64,000 bases of DNA from NCBI RefSeq assembly GCF_020103725.1, contig NZ_JAHXBG010000023.1:111158-175157 (forward strand), given 5' to 3'. Under the pieces are notes generated by a model. That model was not told where the DNA came from. It worked only from the letters and a program-made list of their open reading frames with translations, and made no database searches. This stretch comes from Hyalangium gracile. Lineage in GTDB: Bacteria > Myxococcota > Myxococcia > Myxococcales > Myxococcaceae. The position numbers were made by a program, and so were the translations under genes. Each line of letters opens with the position of its first letter. Position 1 is the stretch's first letter. Below are positions 20,729-28,674 of the stretch, in pieces.

Positions 20729-21496
20729 TCAGGGCCGCTCCGCCTGCCCACCGGTATCGCCCAGGACCTCCGCGAGGAAGGCTTGCAGGGAGCTCTCCGC
20801 GCGTCGGGCTGCCGCGGGGTTGTAGAGGATCCCCGCCTGAGGCCTGTTCGCGCCTGGGAACGTGAAGGCGTGCATGGCGTGGCCGTAGGCATGGAGCTGC
20901 CAGTCGGCCTGGGCCTCCGTCAGCTCCCGAGCGATCGCCAGCACATCCGCGGGCGGGGCCACCGGATCCTCCCAGCCGTGGAGGATGAGCACCCGGGCCG
21001 CCATGGGCGCCTGCGGCCCCAGCCTGGGCGGATGGAGCATGCCGTGTACGCTCACTACGCCCTTCAGGCCGGGCGGGACACTCCGCGCGAGATCCAGGAC
21101 ACAGAGCCCGCCGAAGCAATAACCGAGCGCCGCGATGCGGTCCGGGTCGACGAGGGGGTGTCTCCTGGCGGCGGCCAGTCCCGCTTCGAGCCGTCTGCGC
21201 AGCAGGCCCCGGTCCTCCAGGAAGGGCGCCATCAGCCGGGAGTTGTCGTCCGTCTCGCCGCCTCGGACGCCCTTGCCATACACATCGATGGCGAAGCCGA
21301 GGTAGCCCTGGTGAGCCATCCGCTCCGTCAAGGCGCGGATGCTCTCGTTCTGTCCGTCCCAGGCATGGGCGACGAGGACGCAAGGGAGCCGGGAACGGCT
21401 CGACTCCGCGTGAGCGACGTAGGCCTGGCAGACGGTCTCGCCCTCGGGGTAGTCGAGAAACCCGGTGCGGAGCGGTGGAGACGTGGGGTGTGACAT
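20729..21496 (-). CDS. Dienelactone hydrolase family protein
   Basis: Protein of 255 aa with an alpha/beta-hydrolase fold. The nucleophile elbow is 'ALGYCFGG' (Cys nucleophile, as in dienelactone hydrolase), with Asp in 'LHGWEDPVAP' and His in 'AYGHAMHAFTF' completing the triad. Known members open dienelactones in aromatic catabolism, but many act as general esterases; no catabolic genes are nearby. Cytoplasmic, no signal peptide. ATG 21496 has GAGAGGGA upstream. Confidence 0.9.
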   Translation of the reverse strand: MSHPTSPPLRTGFLDYPEGETVCQAYVAHAESSRSRLPCVLVAHAWDGQNESIRALTERMAHQGYLGFAIDVYGKGVRGGETDDNSRLMAPFLEDRGLLRRRLEAGLAAARRHPLVDPDRIAALGYCFGGLCVLDLARSVPPGLKGVVSVHGMLHPPRLGPQAPMAARVLILHGWEDPVAPPADVLAIARELTEAQADWQLHAYGHAMHAFTFPGANRPQAGILYNPAAARRAESSLQAFLAEVLGDTGGQAERP

Positions 21497-21583
21497 CCGA
21501 TGGTCCCTCTCGGTCTGGAGAGGGGGGCAGGCTAGCGGCGCTCGGCGCGGTCGTATTGAACGAACGCGACATGGTCGAGGCGG

Positions 21584-22408
21584 TCAGAGGAAGTGAGCCA
21601 GTCCCTCGGGAGCGGCGTTCGGATCCCGGGTGAAGTGCGCGGCCATGGGGGACATGGCCGAGCGCGCGTACTGACCGGGCGTCACGCCCAGGTACTGCCG
21701 CCACGAGCGGATCCGGTGGGCCTGGTCACTGTAGCCGTCGAGCGGATCGCCCGTGCCCGTCTGGGCCGCATGCAGGCTCGTCTGGATCCGCTGGAGGGTG
21801 ACCAGACGCTTCGGGCTGTGGCCCACGTACGACTGGAACCAGCGCTCGAGCTGGCGCCGCGACACCGCCGCCGCGGAGGCCGCGGCATCGACCCGCGTCG
21901 TCCGCAGGAGCGCCTCGCAGGCACGCGAGAGCCGCTCGACCTCCGTGGACGGCCGGATCGCCGCCAGTCGGTGGAGCAGCCACTGGTCCAGGCGCGCGGC
22001 GACCAGGTGCGGCTCCCAGGCTCCAGAGAGATCCTCGCGCAGGCGTCGCGCCACGCCGTCCCCCAGCACGGAGCCCAGCTCGAGCTGGTTGTCGCTGGCC
22101 GCCAGCCCTGTCCGAGGGAAGAGGCGGGCCAGCCCATGGGCCCTGAGCATGACCATGACGAAGGAGCAGCCCTCGCCAGAAGTCCACGAGCGCGGTTGGC
22201 TCTGGATGCCCAGCAGGGAGGCCTGGGGCCCGCCCACCGCGAACTCCCCCGTGCACGGCCGGCCGAAGTTGATCGTCAGCACGGCGGCGGCATGAGGGGT
22301 CGTGCGGATGGGCTGGCCCGCGTAGACGCCGTCCAGGTCCTCGATGAACCAGTAGCCCATCACCCAGGGGGCGAGCGCCGGTGTCGGAGGAATCCCGAGC
22401 AGGAGCAT
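21584..22408 (-). CDS. AraC family transcriptional regulator
   Basis: Protein of 274 aa. N-terminal sensor domain ('MGYWFIEDLDGVYAGQPIRT' and following), then a C-terminal AraC-type double helix-turn-helix: 'AAAVSRRQLERWFQSYVGHS' for the first HTH and 'RSWRQYLGVTPGQYAR' for the second. DUF6597-type N-terminal regions like this are common in soil bacteria. Effector and targets are unknown; it lies 87 bp downstream of the dienelactone hydrolase gene's start, on the same strand. Confidence 0.88.
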   Translation of the reverse strand: MLLLGIPPTPALAPWVMGYWFIEDLDGVYAGQPIRTTPHAAAVLTINFGRPCTGEFAVGGPQASLLGIQSQPRSWTSGEGCSFVMVMLRAHGLARLFPRTGLAASDNQLELGSVLGDGVARRLREDLSGAWEPHLVAARLDQWLLHRLAAIRPSTEVERLSRACEALLRTTRVDAAASAAAVSRRQLERWFQSYVGHSPKRLVTLQRIQTSLHAAQTGTGDPLDGYSDQAHRIRSWRQYLGVTPGQYARSAMSPMAAHFTRDPNAAPEGLAHFL

Positions 22409-22506
22409 CGCGGGAGCCTACAACGCCCGGGCGCGCGGGGCCGCGCGTCGAGCGCCTTGCAGCCAGTCCGCCGCGTGCGTGTGTCCCGGTTCCCGTCCCC
22501 ACGCGC

Positions 22507-23274
22507 TCATGAGGCTCCCAGCGGCAATCGGCGCTCCGGGGCGGGCCCGCTGTCTCCTGACGGGACGCCCCGCCTTCGGCTCGAAGAGCCCGTGTGCTCC
22601 ACGCCATGCGCGAGCTGGAAGAGCCTCCGGGCGATCAAGAGCAGCCAGAGCCACATCGGCACGAGCGAGAGGAGCGACAGGACGATGCCGAGCTTCCCCG
22701 CGGAGGCTGGCACCACGCTCAGCGCGCCGAACACGAGCCCGGTGAGGGCCGTCGCCTTGCCGAACACCTGGCTGCGCAGCATGACCGTGGCAGTGATCAA
22801 GATGACGATGGCGCCGAGGACATAGCTCACATTGAAGGCGCTCCCCTGCCAGGTCGCGATCATCGCTTGACCCGCGGCCAGGGCCATCAGCCGCTCCTGC
22901 TCCGTGGCGGCGGCGGCGTACTGCTTGCTGAGCGCGAGCAGCTCGAATGCCGTGTTCGAGCCGAGGTACGTCGTGATCGCCACGAGCTCCGCGCTCACGG
23001 CGACGGTCATCCACGTGGGACTGACCTCTCGGAGGGCCACGTAGAGAGCCAGGAACATGAGCCCCAGGAGGACATTGTCGACCATCAGCAGGAGGTCCAT
23101 GTCGACCAGCGCGATGAAGCTGTGAGCGCGAAACAGCGCGAACCAGCCCTCCACCGTGTCCGGCGGCGGCCAGAGCACGTAGATGGCAATCTGGAAGGGA
23201 ACCAGCGCGAGGACAGCGATGGCCGCCACCGCGCCTGCCCTGTAGAGAGGCCGCCAAGAGGTGTTCATGCCCAT
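22507..23274 (-). CDS. DUF4386-like integral membrane protein
   Basis: Protein of 255 aa with about six membrane segments and an Arg/Pro-rich cytoplasmic tail after residue 225. Layout and the 'SAFNVSYVLGAIVILITATV' segment are like DUF4386 proteins, whose function is unknown. It starts 5 bp after the CBS-domain gene, so the two are co-transcribed. ATG 23274 or ATG 23268 (better spaced from AGGG) are both possible. Confidence 0.65.
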   Translation of the reverse strand: MGMNTSWRPLYRAGAVAAIAVLALVPFQIAIYVLWPPPDTVEGWFALFRAHSFIALVDMDLLLMVDNVLLGLMFLALYVALREVSPTWMTVAVSAELVAITTYLGSNTAFELLALSKQYAAAATEQERLMALAAGQAMIATWQGSAFNVSYVLGAIVILITATVMLRSQVFGKATALTGLVFGALSVVPASAGKLGIVLSLLSLVPMWLWLLLIARRLFQLAHGVEHTGSSSRRRGVPSGDSGPAPERRLPLGAS

Positions 23275-23279
23275 GTGCC

Positions 23280-23702
23280 CTATGGGCCGCGGTTCTCCCG
23301 CACCGTCTCCGCGGTCTGGCCCAGCTCTCCCGCGAGCAGCACGATGAGGTCATCCAGCGACACCATGCCGATGGCCTTCCCGTCGACATCGATGACCGGG
23401 AGGCGGCGCACTCCCATCTGGCGCATGGTGAACGCCGCCTCATCGATCCGGTCGCTCACTCGGACGACGACGGGGTTGGCGCTCATTACCTCCTGGATGG
23501 AAGTAGCGCGCGGATCCCTCCGTCCCGCAAGGACCCGGCAGACGATGTCCCGGTCCGTCAGGATGCCGATCGGTATACCCGGCTCGTCCACGATGACGAG
23601 GGCGCCCACGTGCTGCTGAGCCATTTTCTCCGCGGCAACCTGGACCGTCTCAGTTGCCAGGGCTACGGCCATGGGTTTCCGACAGAAGCGTTCGAGTGAC
23701 AT
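23280..23702 (-). CDS. Two-CBS-domain protein
   Basis: Protein of about 140 aa made of a CBS pair: 'QQHVGALVIVDEPGIPIGIL' with 'TDRDIV' in the first repeat and 'MGVRRLPVIDVDGKAIGMVS' with 'LDDLIVLLA' in the second. CBS pairs bind adenosyl ligands (AMP, ATP, SAM) and sense energy state. No catalytic domain is attached. ATG 23702 begins at the conserved 'MSLERFCRKP'; an in-frame ATG at 23744 would add 14 residues. First gene of a two-gene unit with the DUF4386-like protein. Confidence 0.88.
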   Translation of the reverse strand: MSLERFCRKPMAVALATETVQVAAEKMAQQHVGALVIVDEPGIPIGILTDRDIVCRVLAGRRDPRATSIQEVMSANPVVVRVSDRIDEAAFTMRQMGVRRLPVIDVDGKAIGMVSLDDLIVLLAGELGQTAETVRENRGP

Positions 23703-23844
23703 GCCGCAAGCTAGAGCAGGGCGTGTCCGGGCAGGAGTGTCCATCAGGGGAGAGGATCTGTTCGGTTTGAAGCCCCGCTCGATCGACGTCAGTCGCGTCC
23801 GTGCGGCACGCCAGGGACACCCATCTCCTCAGGAGTAGCCATGA

Positions 23845-25071
23845 TCAATTCTCGTTGGAGACGTTATTGAGTTTAGCGGCGTCGTAACTCTCCTTCGCCT
23901 GCTTGATGGTCTCCTTGGGAGGCAGCAGAAGCGCCCGGAGCTCAGGAGGCACTGGGTGCGAGTCGCTGGCAACCTCCTTCGTGTTACCCGTCGTCTTCTT
24001 GATGTGGACCGGGTCAGGGCCCTGCGCGACGTCATGGTCCGCCGTCATGTGCGCATGCAGGACGTGCCCGGTCATGTTGTTGAGCCGCACCCTGATCGAG
24101 TAGCCGCCGTTCTTGTCGGAACTCGTCATGTAGACGTTCATGAGCTCCGCCACGCTGATCTCGTTGTTCGTGACGAGCTCTTCGACGGATGCAACCCTGG
24201 TCGAGAGCTTCCAGTCGGGCGTCTTCTTCGTCTCGTCTTCCTTCTGGAGCTTCTCGCGCTTCTCACGGTGGGTCGGATGATCGTAATTCTTCCGATTGTA
24301 GGCGTCGCGCAGGGTGACCGCGTCGAGGTTGTGTGTTGTCGCGACCTTGTCGAAGATCCCCTTCGCCAAGGGTGCGCCGTTGCGCTTCTTCTGAAGTTCC
24401 TCGAGCGCCTTGTCCAAAGCCTCCTGCCCGCCCTGCGAGCCCTTTCCGGGCATGCGCCGGAGGGGGAGTGACGACGAGCCCGAGGCGCTCTGCTGCGCCA
24501 CGTGGGCCACCTCGTGCGCGATGACATGACGGCCCTCGGCCGTGGCGGGATTGTACTCGCCCCGCTGGAAGAACAGATCCTGGCCGACCGTGAAGGCGCG
24601 TGCGCCCAGCGAGCGGCTGAGGCCGTGGGCCCGCTCGTCCAGATGGACGCGGACACCGCCCAGCTCCAGGCCCAGCGCCTGCTCCAGCGGCGCACGGAGG
24701 CTGCCCACCAGCGGCTGCCCCTGGCCCCGCGCGGCATGGATGGCGCGCTCGGTGCCGGCGTCCACGGGGCCCTCGAGGCCTGGGCTGGCGGTGGACGCCG
24801 CGCTGGAGACGGCCCGTCCGTGCCCGAGGGCCGCCTCGGCCAGTCGGTCTGCCTCCTGCTCGGACGCGGCGTCACCGCGGACCTCGATCCGTCCGCGCAG
24901 CTCCGCGCGCGTGGGGATGCGATCGAGCCGGTGGCCGCGCCGCTCGAGCTCCGCGGTGGCGGCGGGGAGCAGGGGGGCGGCCTCTCGAGGCGCATCCCAC
25001 CGCGCCATCGCGGGACGGTCAGCCTGGGGGCGACGAACTCCTGGAGCGCGTTGCGGGGGTGTCCGGTTCAT
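23845..25071 (-). CDS. DUF4157 (eCIS-core) domain protein
   Basis: About 408 aa. The DUF4157 core spans about residues 110-200: 'LGARAFTVGQDLFF', 'YNPATAEGRHVIAHEVAHVA', with the metalloprotease-like HEVAH motif and a following 'QQSASG'. The C-terminal 200 residues are a novel domain ('VEELVTNNEISVAELMNVYM'), with an AT-richer 3' end. DUF4157 is strongly associated with extracellular contractile injection system cargo and with toxins. There are no injection-system genes in the window. ATG 25071 has GGGAG just upstream. Confidence 0.75.
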   Translation of the reverse strand: MNRTPPQRAPGVRRPQADRPAMARWDAPREAAPLLPAATAELERRGHRLDRIPTRAELRGRIEVRGDAASEQEADRLAEAALGHGRAVSSAASTASPGLEGPVDAGTERAIHAARGQGQPLVGSLRAPLEQALGLELGGVRVHLDERAHGLSRSLGARAFTVGQDLFFQRGEYNPATAEGRHVIAHEVAHVAQQSASGSSSLPLRRMPGKGSQGGQEALDKALEELQKKRNGAPLAKGIFDKVATTHNLDAVTLRDAYNRKNYDHPTHREKREKLQKEDETKKTPDWKLSTRVASVEELVTNNEISVAELMNVYMTSSDKNGGYSIRVRLNNMTGHVLHAHMTADHDVAQGPDPVHIKKTTGNTKEVASDSHPVPPELRALLLPPKETIKQAKESYDAAKLNNVSNEN

Positions 25072-25126
25072 GGCTCCCGGGATGGTACACTCCTCCTGGG
25101 CTCCCGGGCGCGTCCGGAGGAGCGAG

Positions 25127-26215
25127 CTACCCCAAATCGACCGGCGCGTAGTAGGGCCGGTCGCCCAGCGCGTCGACGCGCCGCCAGAACGCATCGCTGA
25201 CGGCCAGACCGCGCGCATCCTTGTCGGCCGTCTGCCGCCACATCGCCCAGGAATCCGGGTGCAGCCGGCTGGCCTCGGCGAACTCGGCCGCGGCCTCCGC
25301 GGTCTGTCCGTCGCGAACCAGCGCCTGGCCCAGACGAAAATGCGCGTGGGCTTCGGCGATCGCCGCGTCGGGAACGGTCAGCCGCGCCATGACGGCCTCT
25401 GCATCCAGGGCGTACGGGCTCGCGGCGCCACGGACAGCCCAGTCGCGCACCGCGTCGAGATACGCTGTCTTCACCCGCTGGCGGTTCTCTTGCGCCTCCG
25501 GCGGCATCGTGAAGCTCTTGCGATCCATGCGCCGGAAGCTGTCGGTCATACCCGCGGTCTCGGGCGGCCGGACCATGCGCCCGGCTTCATCGATCCAGAC
25601 GGCCTGCGGCACGTTGACCAGGTTGTACAGCTCGGCCGTCAGGTGATCGCGATCGATCAGGCAGGGGTAGCCGGGCGAGGCCGTCTCGAGCCATGGCCGG
25701 GCCGCGTCGGGCTGGTCCAGCGCGATCGCCAGCACCGTCAAGCCATGCTCCCTGGTGGCTTCGTAGAGGGACTGCCACACGGGCAGATCTGCGCGGCAGC
25801 CACACCACGAGGCCCACGTCACCAGGAAGACCTTGCGGCCCCGATAGTCGGACAAGCGATGCAGCCGTCCGTCGAGCTCGGGCAGCTCGAAGTCGGGCGC
25901 CTCCAGGGAGGTCAGCGCACTGGCTCGACTCGAGGCGCCCTCGCCCAGCACCCAGATGTCACCCGACCCGCTGCGAACGACGGGCCAGCCGGCGTACCGC
26001 CACAGGCCCGCCGCATCGAGCCGGTCGCCGTCGACCCAGCGCCGGTCCGTGCCGCGAGGTATCGGTACGCAGGTCTCGCCTCGGCACAGGCCGTGGGGCT
26101 TCCAGAGCCAGCCAGTGGCGCGCTCGAGCTCGTCGCGGTCCAGCCAGAGGGCGTCGCCGTCGACCGTCGCACGCGTCAGGTGCGTGTCATGCGATTGGTG
26201 GATCACTCTCGTCAT
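25127..26215 (-). CDS. TlpA-like redoxin protein with C-terminal TPR-like region
   Basis: Protein of 362 aa. Residues about 105-235 form a thioredoxin-like fold ('APDFELPELDGRLHRLSDYR', 'VTWASWCGCRADLPVW'). The active site reads C-G-C instead of C-x-x-C, so one residue is missing compared with TlpA/ResA. The N-terminal 100 residues are distinct, and the C-terminal part (from about 300) has TPR-like helices ('AHAHFRLGQALVRDGQTAEA'). No signal peptide. Divergent from an AraC-type regulator with 112 bp between the starts, so probably controlled by it. ATG 26215 has GGGAGAG upstream. Confidence 0.75.
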   Translation of the reverse strand: MTRVIHQSHDTHLTRATVDGDALWLDRDELERATGWLWKPHGLCRGETCVPIPRGTDRRWVDGDRLDAAGLWRYAGWPVVRSGSGDIWVLGEGASSRASALTSLEAPDFELPELDGRLHRLSDYRGRKVFLVTWASWCGCRADLPVWQSLYEATREHGLTVLAIALDQPDAARPWLETASPGYPCLIDRDHLTAELYNLVNVPQAVWIDEAGRMVRPPETAGMTDSFRRMDRKSFTMPPEAQENRQRVKTAYLDAVRDWAVRGAASPYALDAEAVMARLTVPDAAIAEAHAHFRLGQALVRDGQTAEAAAEFAEASRLHPDSWAMWRQTADKDARGLAVSDAFWRRVDALGDRPYYAPVDLG

Positions 26216-26327
26216 CGGACTCTCCCGGGTCTTGGTGGAGAGCACCCTACGCACCCAAGGGGCGCGGCGCCTGCCCAAGACTCTGCAAGACTTGCCTGAT
26301 TCTCTCCCGGCCTGCAGGATGAGGCGC

Positions 26328-27251
26328 ATGCCTGCGAGCCAACCGAGCCGATCGAGCCAGGCCAGGCTCCGCGTGGACCTGCGGCGGCTGACCCAGCACG
26401 CGCTGCGGCTCATCCCCTCTTCGAGCGCTCGCACGCCCCAGCTGGTGACACCGCGCCCCGGCCTCTACGTGTTGCGCCATCACGAGCGCACCGCGTTCGA
26501 GGCCACCATCTACGAGCCGATGCTCTGCCTGATTCTCCAGGGGTACAAGGAGATGACCTTCGGCGAGCACACCTTTCGCCTGGGCGCGGGGAGCTGCGCG
26601 CTGGTGAGCCACGACCTGCCGATCGTCTCCCGCGTCCTCGAGGCGCCCTATCTGGTGGTGCTCCTCGCGATCGAGGTCGAGGTGCTACGGAGCCTCTACG
26701 AGGATGTCGGGGAGCTGGCGGCGGATGCGACCGCGCGGGCGCTCGAGGTGCACCAGGCCGACCCGCGCCTGCTCGACGCCATCGGCCGCTACCTTGCGCT
26801 CGCCGAGTCACCGGCGGATGCGCGGGTGCTCGGCCCCATGCTGCTCAAGGAGATCCACTATCGCCTGCTCATGACGCCTCTGGGCCACATGCTGCGCGGC
26901 CTGATTCGGCACGACAGCCACGCGAGCTCGATCGCCCGCGCCATAGCGCTGCTGCGGCGCGACTTCCGCTCGCCGATGGTGGTGGCGGAGCTGGCGCGCG
27001 CGGTGGGGATGAGCGTCGCGTCCTTCCACAAGCACTTCAAGGCGGTCACATCCTCGTCGCCGCTGCAGTATCAGAAGACCCTGCGTCTGCTCGAGGCGCG
27101 GCGGATGCTGGTGGCGGGCGCGGCCTCGGTCACGACCGCCGCCTACGAGGTCGGCTACGAGAGCCCCACCCAGTTCAGCCGGGAGTATGCGCGCAAGTTC
27201 GGTCGGCCGCCCAGCCAGGACCTGGTGAACAGCCGCGGCTCCCGAGCGTGA
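26328..27251 (+). CDS. AraC family transcriptional regulator (AraC_N type)
   Basis: About 307 aa. N-terminal AraC_N cupin-like domain ('PMLCLILQGYKEMTFGEHTF' and 'AGSCALVSHDLPIV') and C-terminal AraC HTH pair ('VAELARAVGMSVASFHKHFK' and 'AAYEVGYESPTQFSREYARK'). This subfamily often regulates an adjacent divergent gene; here that is the redoxin gene. ATG 26328 is chosen because a GAGG lies just upstream; ATG 26319 is an alternative. Confidence 0.9.
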   Translation: MPASQPSRSSQARLRVDLRRLTQHALRLIPSSSARTPQLVTPRPGLYVLRHHERTAFEATIYEPMLCLILQGYKEMTFGEHTFRLGAGSCALVSHDLPIVSRVLEAPYLVVLLAIEVEVLRSLYEDVGELAADATARALEVHQADPRLLDAIGRYLALAESPADARVLGPMLLKEIHYRLLMTPLGHMLRGLIRHDSHASSIARAIALLRRDFRSPMVVAELARAVGMSVASFHKHFKAVTSSSPLQYQKTLRLLEARRMLVAGAASVTTAAYEVGYESPTQFSREYARKFGRPPSQDLVNSRGSRA

Positions 27252-27403
27252 CCGCCACCTGCCGCGCCGGATGCGGCGGCGCGCACATCGAGCGGCTCGC
27301 CACTCCCCGTCACGCCGCCATCACGCCCCCGTGGGAGAACACGCGCGCTCGGCCGCTGGAGCAACGACAACGCGTATTCACGAAGACAAGGGGCTACAAC
27401 ATC

Positions 27404-28336
27404 ATGAAGAAGATTCAGTGGGGGAGAGCCGTGGAGGTGCTGCTGGCGGCGCAGGTGCTGGCGGTGAGCTGCGGGCCCGCGCAGGAGCTCCACGAGCCGC
27501 CGGCCCTCGCCAGTCAGAGCCAGGAGATCCGGATTGCCAACGGGCTGTCCACGAACGGGCTGTCCACGAATGGGCTGTCCACGAACGGGCTGTCCACGAA
27601 CGGGCTGTCCACGAACGGGCTGTCCACGAACGGAGTGAGCACGGCGGCTTTCGCGACGTGGTTCCAGAACGACCGGCCGCTGAACGACACGCTGATGCGC
27701 TACGTGGTGCTCTGTGGCGTGGAGAGTGGCCAGAGCGTCACCTACACGGACCCGGTCACGTCGCAGGTCTACACCTGGGACGGGCTGCTGGGCCTGACGC
27801 CGGGGTGGGCGGGGGGCGAGACGGCCACGGAGGCGGAGCAGCAGGTGTTGACGGCGTGCCTGGCGGCGCACGTGAACAAGTACGGGATGAGCGTTCCCAT
27901 GTCCGTGCTGGGGCGGAACGCGGAGGAGGAGGAGCTGGAGTACACCCAGGAGGAGCTGGAGACGTACTCACGGACCGAGGGGTGCTTCTTCGGCAACATC
28001 TTCAGGGGCGAGGGCCTCTACGTGGGGAGGGATGGGAGCAGCCTGCCGGCGGCGGAGAGCTCGGTGCGCGCCTGCGCCCTGATGTCCAGCGCCATCCGAT
28101 CCGAGTGCGAGCCGGTGATGTACGTCGGAGCGTGCGACAGCGTGTGCACGCGAGTGGGCACCCAGCCGTACTACACGAGCTGCACGCTGTACGGACGCCA
28201 GTACCTGCCCATCACCACGAGGGTGGGGCCCGAGGTGCTGTACGTGTGCGGGGATGGGGTGTGCCAGCTCAGCGAGCAGTGCGGCAGTGGGACGACGCGT
28301 GACAGCTGCGCGGCGGACTGCGGCCCCTGCCCTTGA
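27404..28336 (+). CDS. Lipoprotein with NGLST repeats and Cys-rich C-terminus
   Basis: Protein of 310 aa. Lipoprotein signal 'LLAAQVLAVSCGPAQ' (Cys near residue 23), then seven copies of the pentapeptide NGLST, then a folded domain with many Cys in the last 90 residues ('CDSVCTRVG', 'CGDGVCQLSEQCGSG', 'CAADCGPCP'), likely disulfide-bonded. Similar Asn-Gly-Leu repeats are a recurrent feature of myxobacterial surface lipoproteins. Function unknown. ATG 27404 is chosen because it gives the signal peptide; an upstream in-frame Met lacks one. Confidence 0.7.
   Translation: MKKIQWGRAVEVLLAAQVLAVSCGPAQELHEPPALASQSQEIRIANGLSTNGLSTNGLSTNGLSTNGLSTNGLSTNGVSTAAFATWFQNDRPLNDTLMRYVVLCGVESGQSVTYTDPVTSQVYTWDGLLGLTPGWAGGETATEAEQQVLTACLAAHVNKYGMSVPMSVLGRNAEEEELEYTQEELETYSRTEGCFFGNIFRGEGLYVGRDGSSLPAAESSVRACALMSSAIRSECEPVMYVGACDSVCTRVGTQPYYTSCTLYGRQYLPITTRVGPEVLYVCGDGVCQLSEQCGSGTTRDSCAADCGPCP
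27539..27643 (+). repeat. 15-bp tandem repeat encoding NGLST
   Basis: Seven units of AACGGGCTGTCCACG, the last one diverged (AACGGAGTGAGCACG). The near-identical third positions point to recent slippage expansion. Confidence 0.92.
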
Positions 28337-28389
28337 AGCGTGACCAGCTGACCGAGAGCGTCCCTTTCCCAGGACCCACCTATCCGGTA

Positions 28390-28637
28390 GGGTGCGCTGG
28401 CGAGCAAGCTCGCCCAGCACCTGGAGAGGCCTGATGACGACTTTGGAGCCGGTCACCCGAAGGCGGGCGTCTTCGCGCTCAAGGTGGCGCTGCAGGCGGA
28501 GGACGCTCGCTTCACGCGCGAGGTGGCGCTGCTCCAGCGCCTGATGCCGAGGGAGGTGGCCACGGTCGCTGCCGCCTCCTCCCGTGGTGGGATGCGAATG
28601 GGCTTCTCGCGATGGAGGCGTCGGGAATCGAACGCAC
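28390..28637 (+). other. Degenerate tmRNA-3'-end-like att site with possible integrase tail
   Basis: At 28613-28637 the sequence TGGAGGCGTCGGGAATCG and following bases matches the better copies at 48266 and 50869 with three or four changes. Read on the minus strand it looks like the T-arm and acceptor end of tmRNA. The 200 bp before it on the plus strand keep an open frame ('VALLQRLMPREVATVAA', 'GMRMGFSRWRRRESN') of the sort found at the C-terminus of island integrases that run into such sites. Everything is decayed. The remainder of 28337-28674 shows nothing. Confidence 0.4.
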
Positions 28638-28674
28638 GCCATGGCTCGCGGCGACTGACGCGCGGGCGTGGGGC

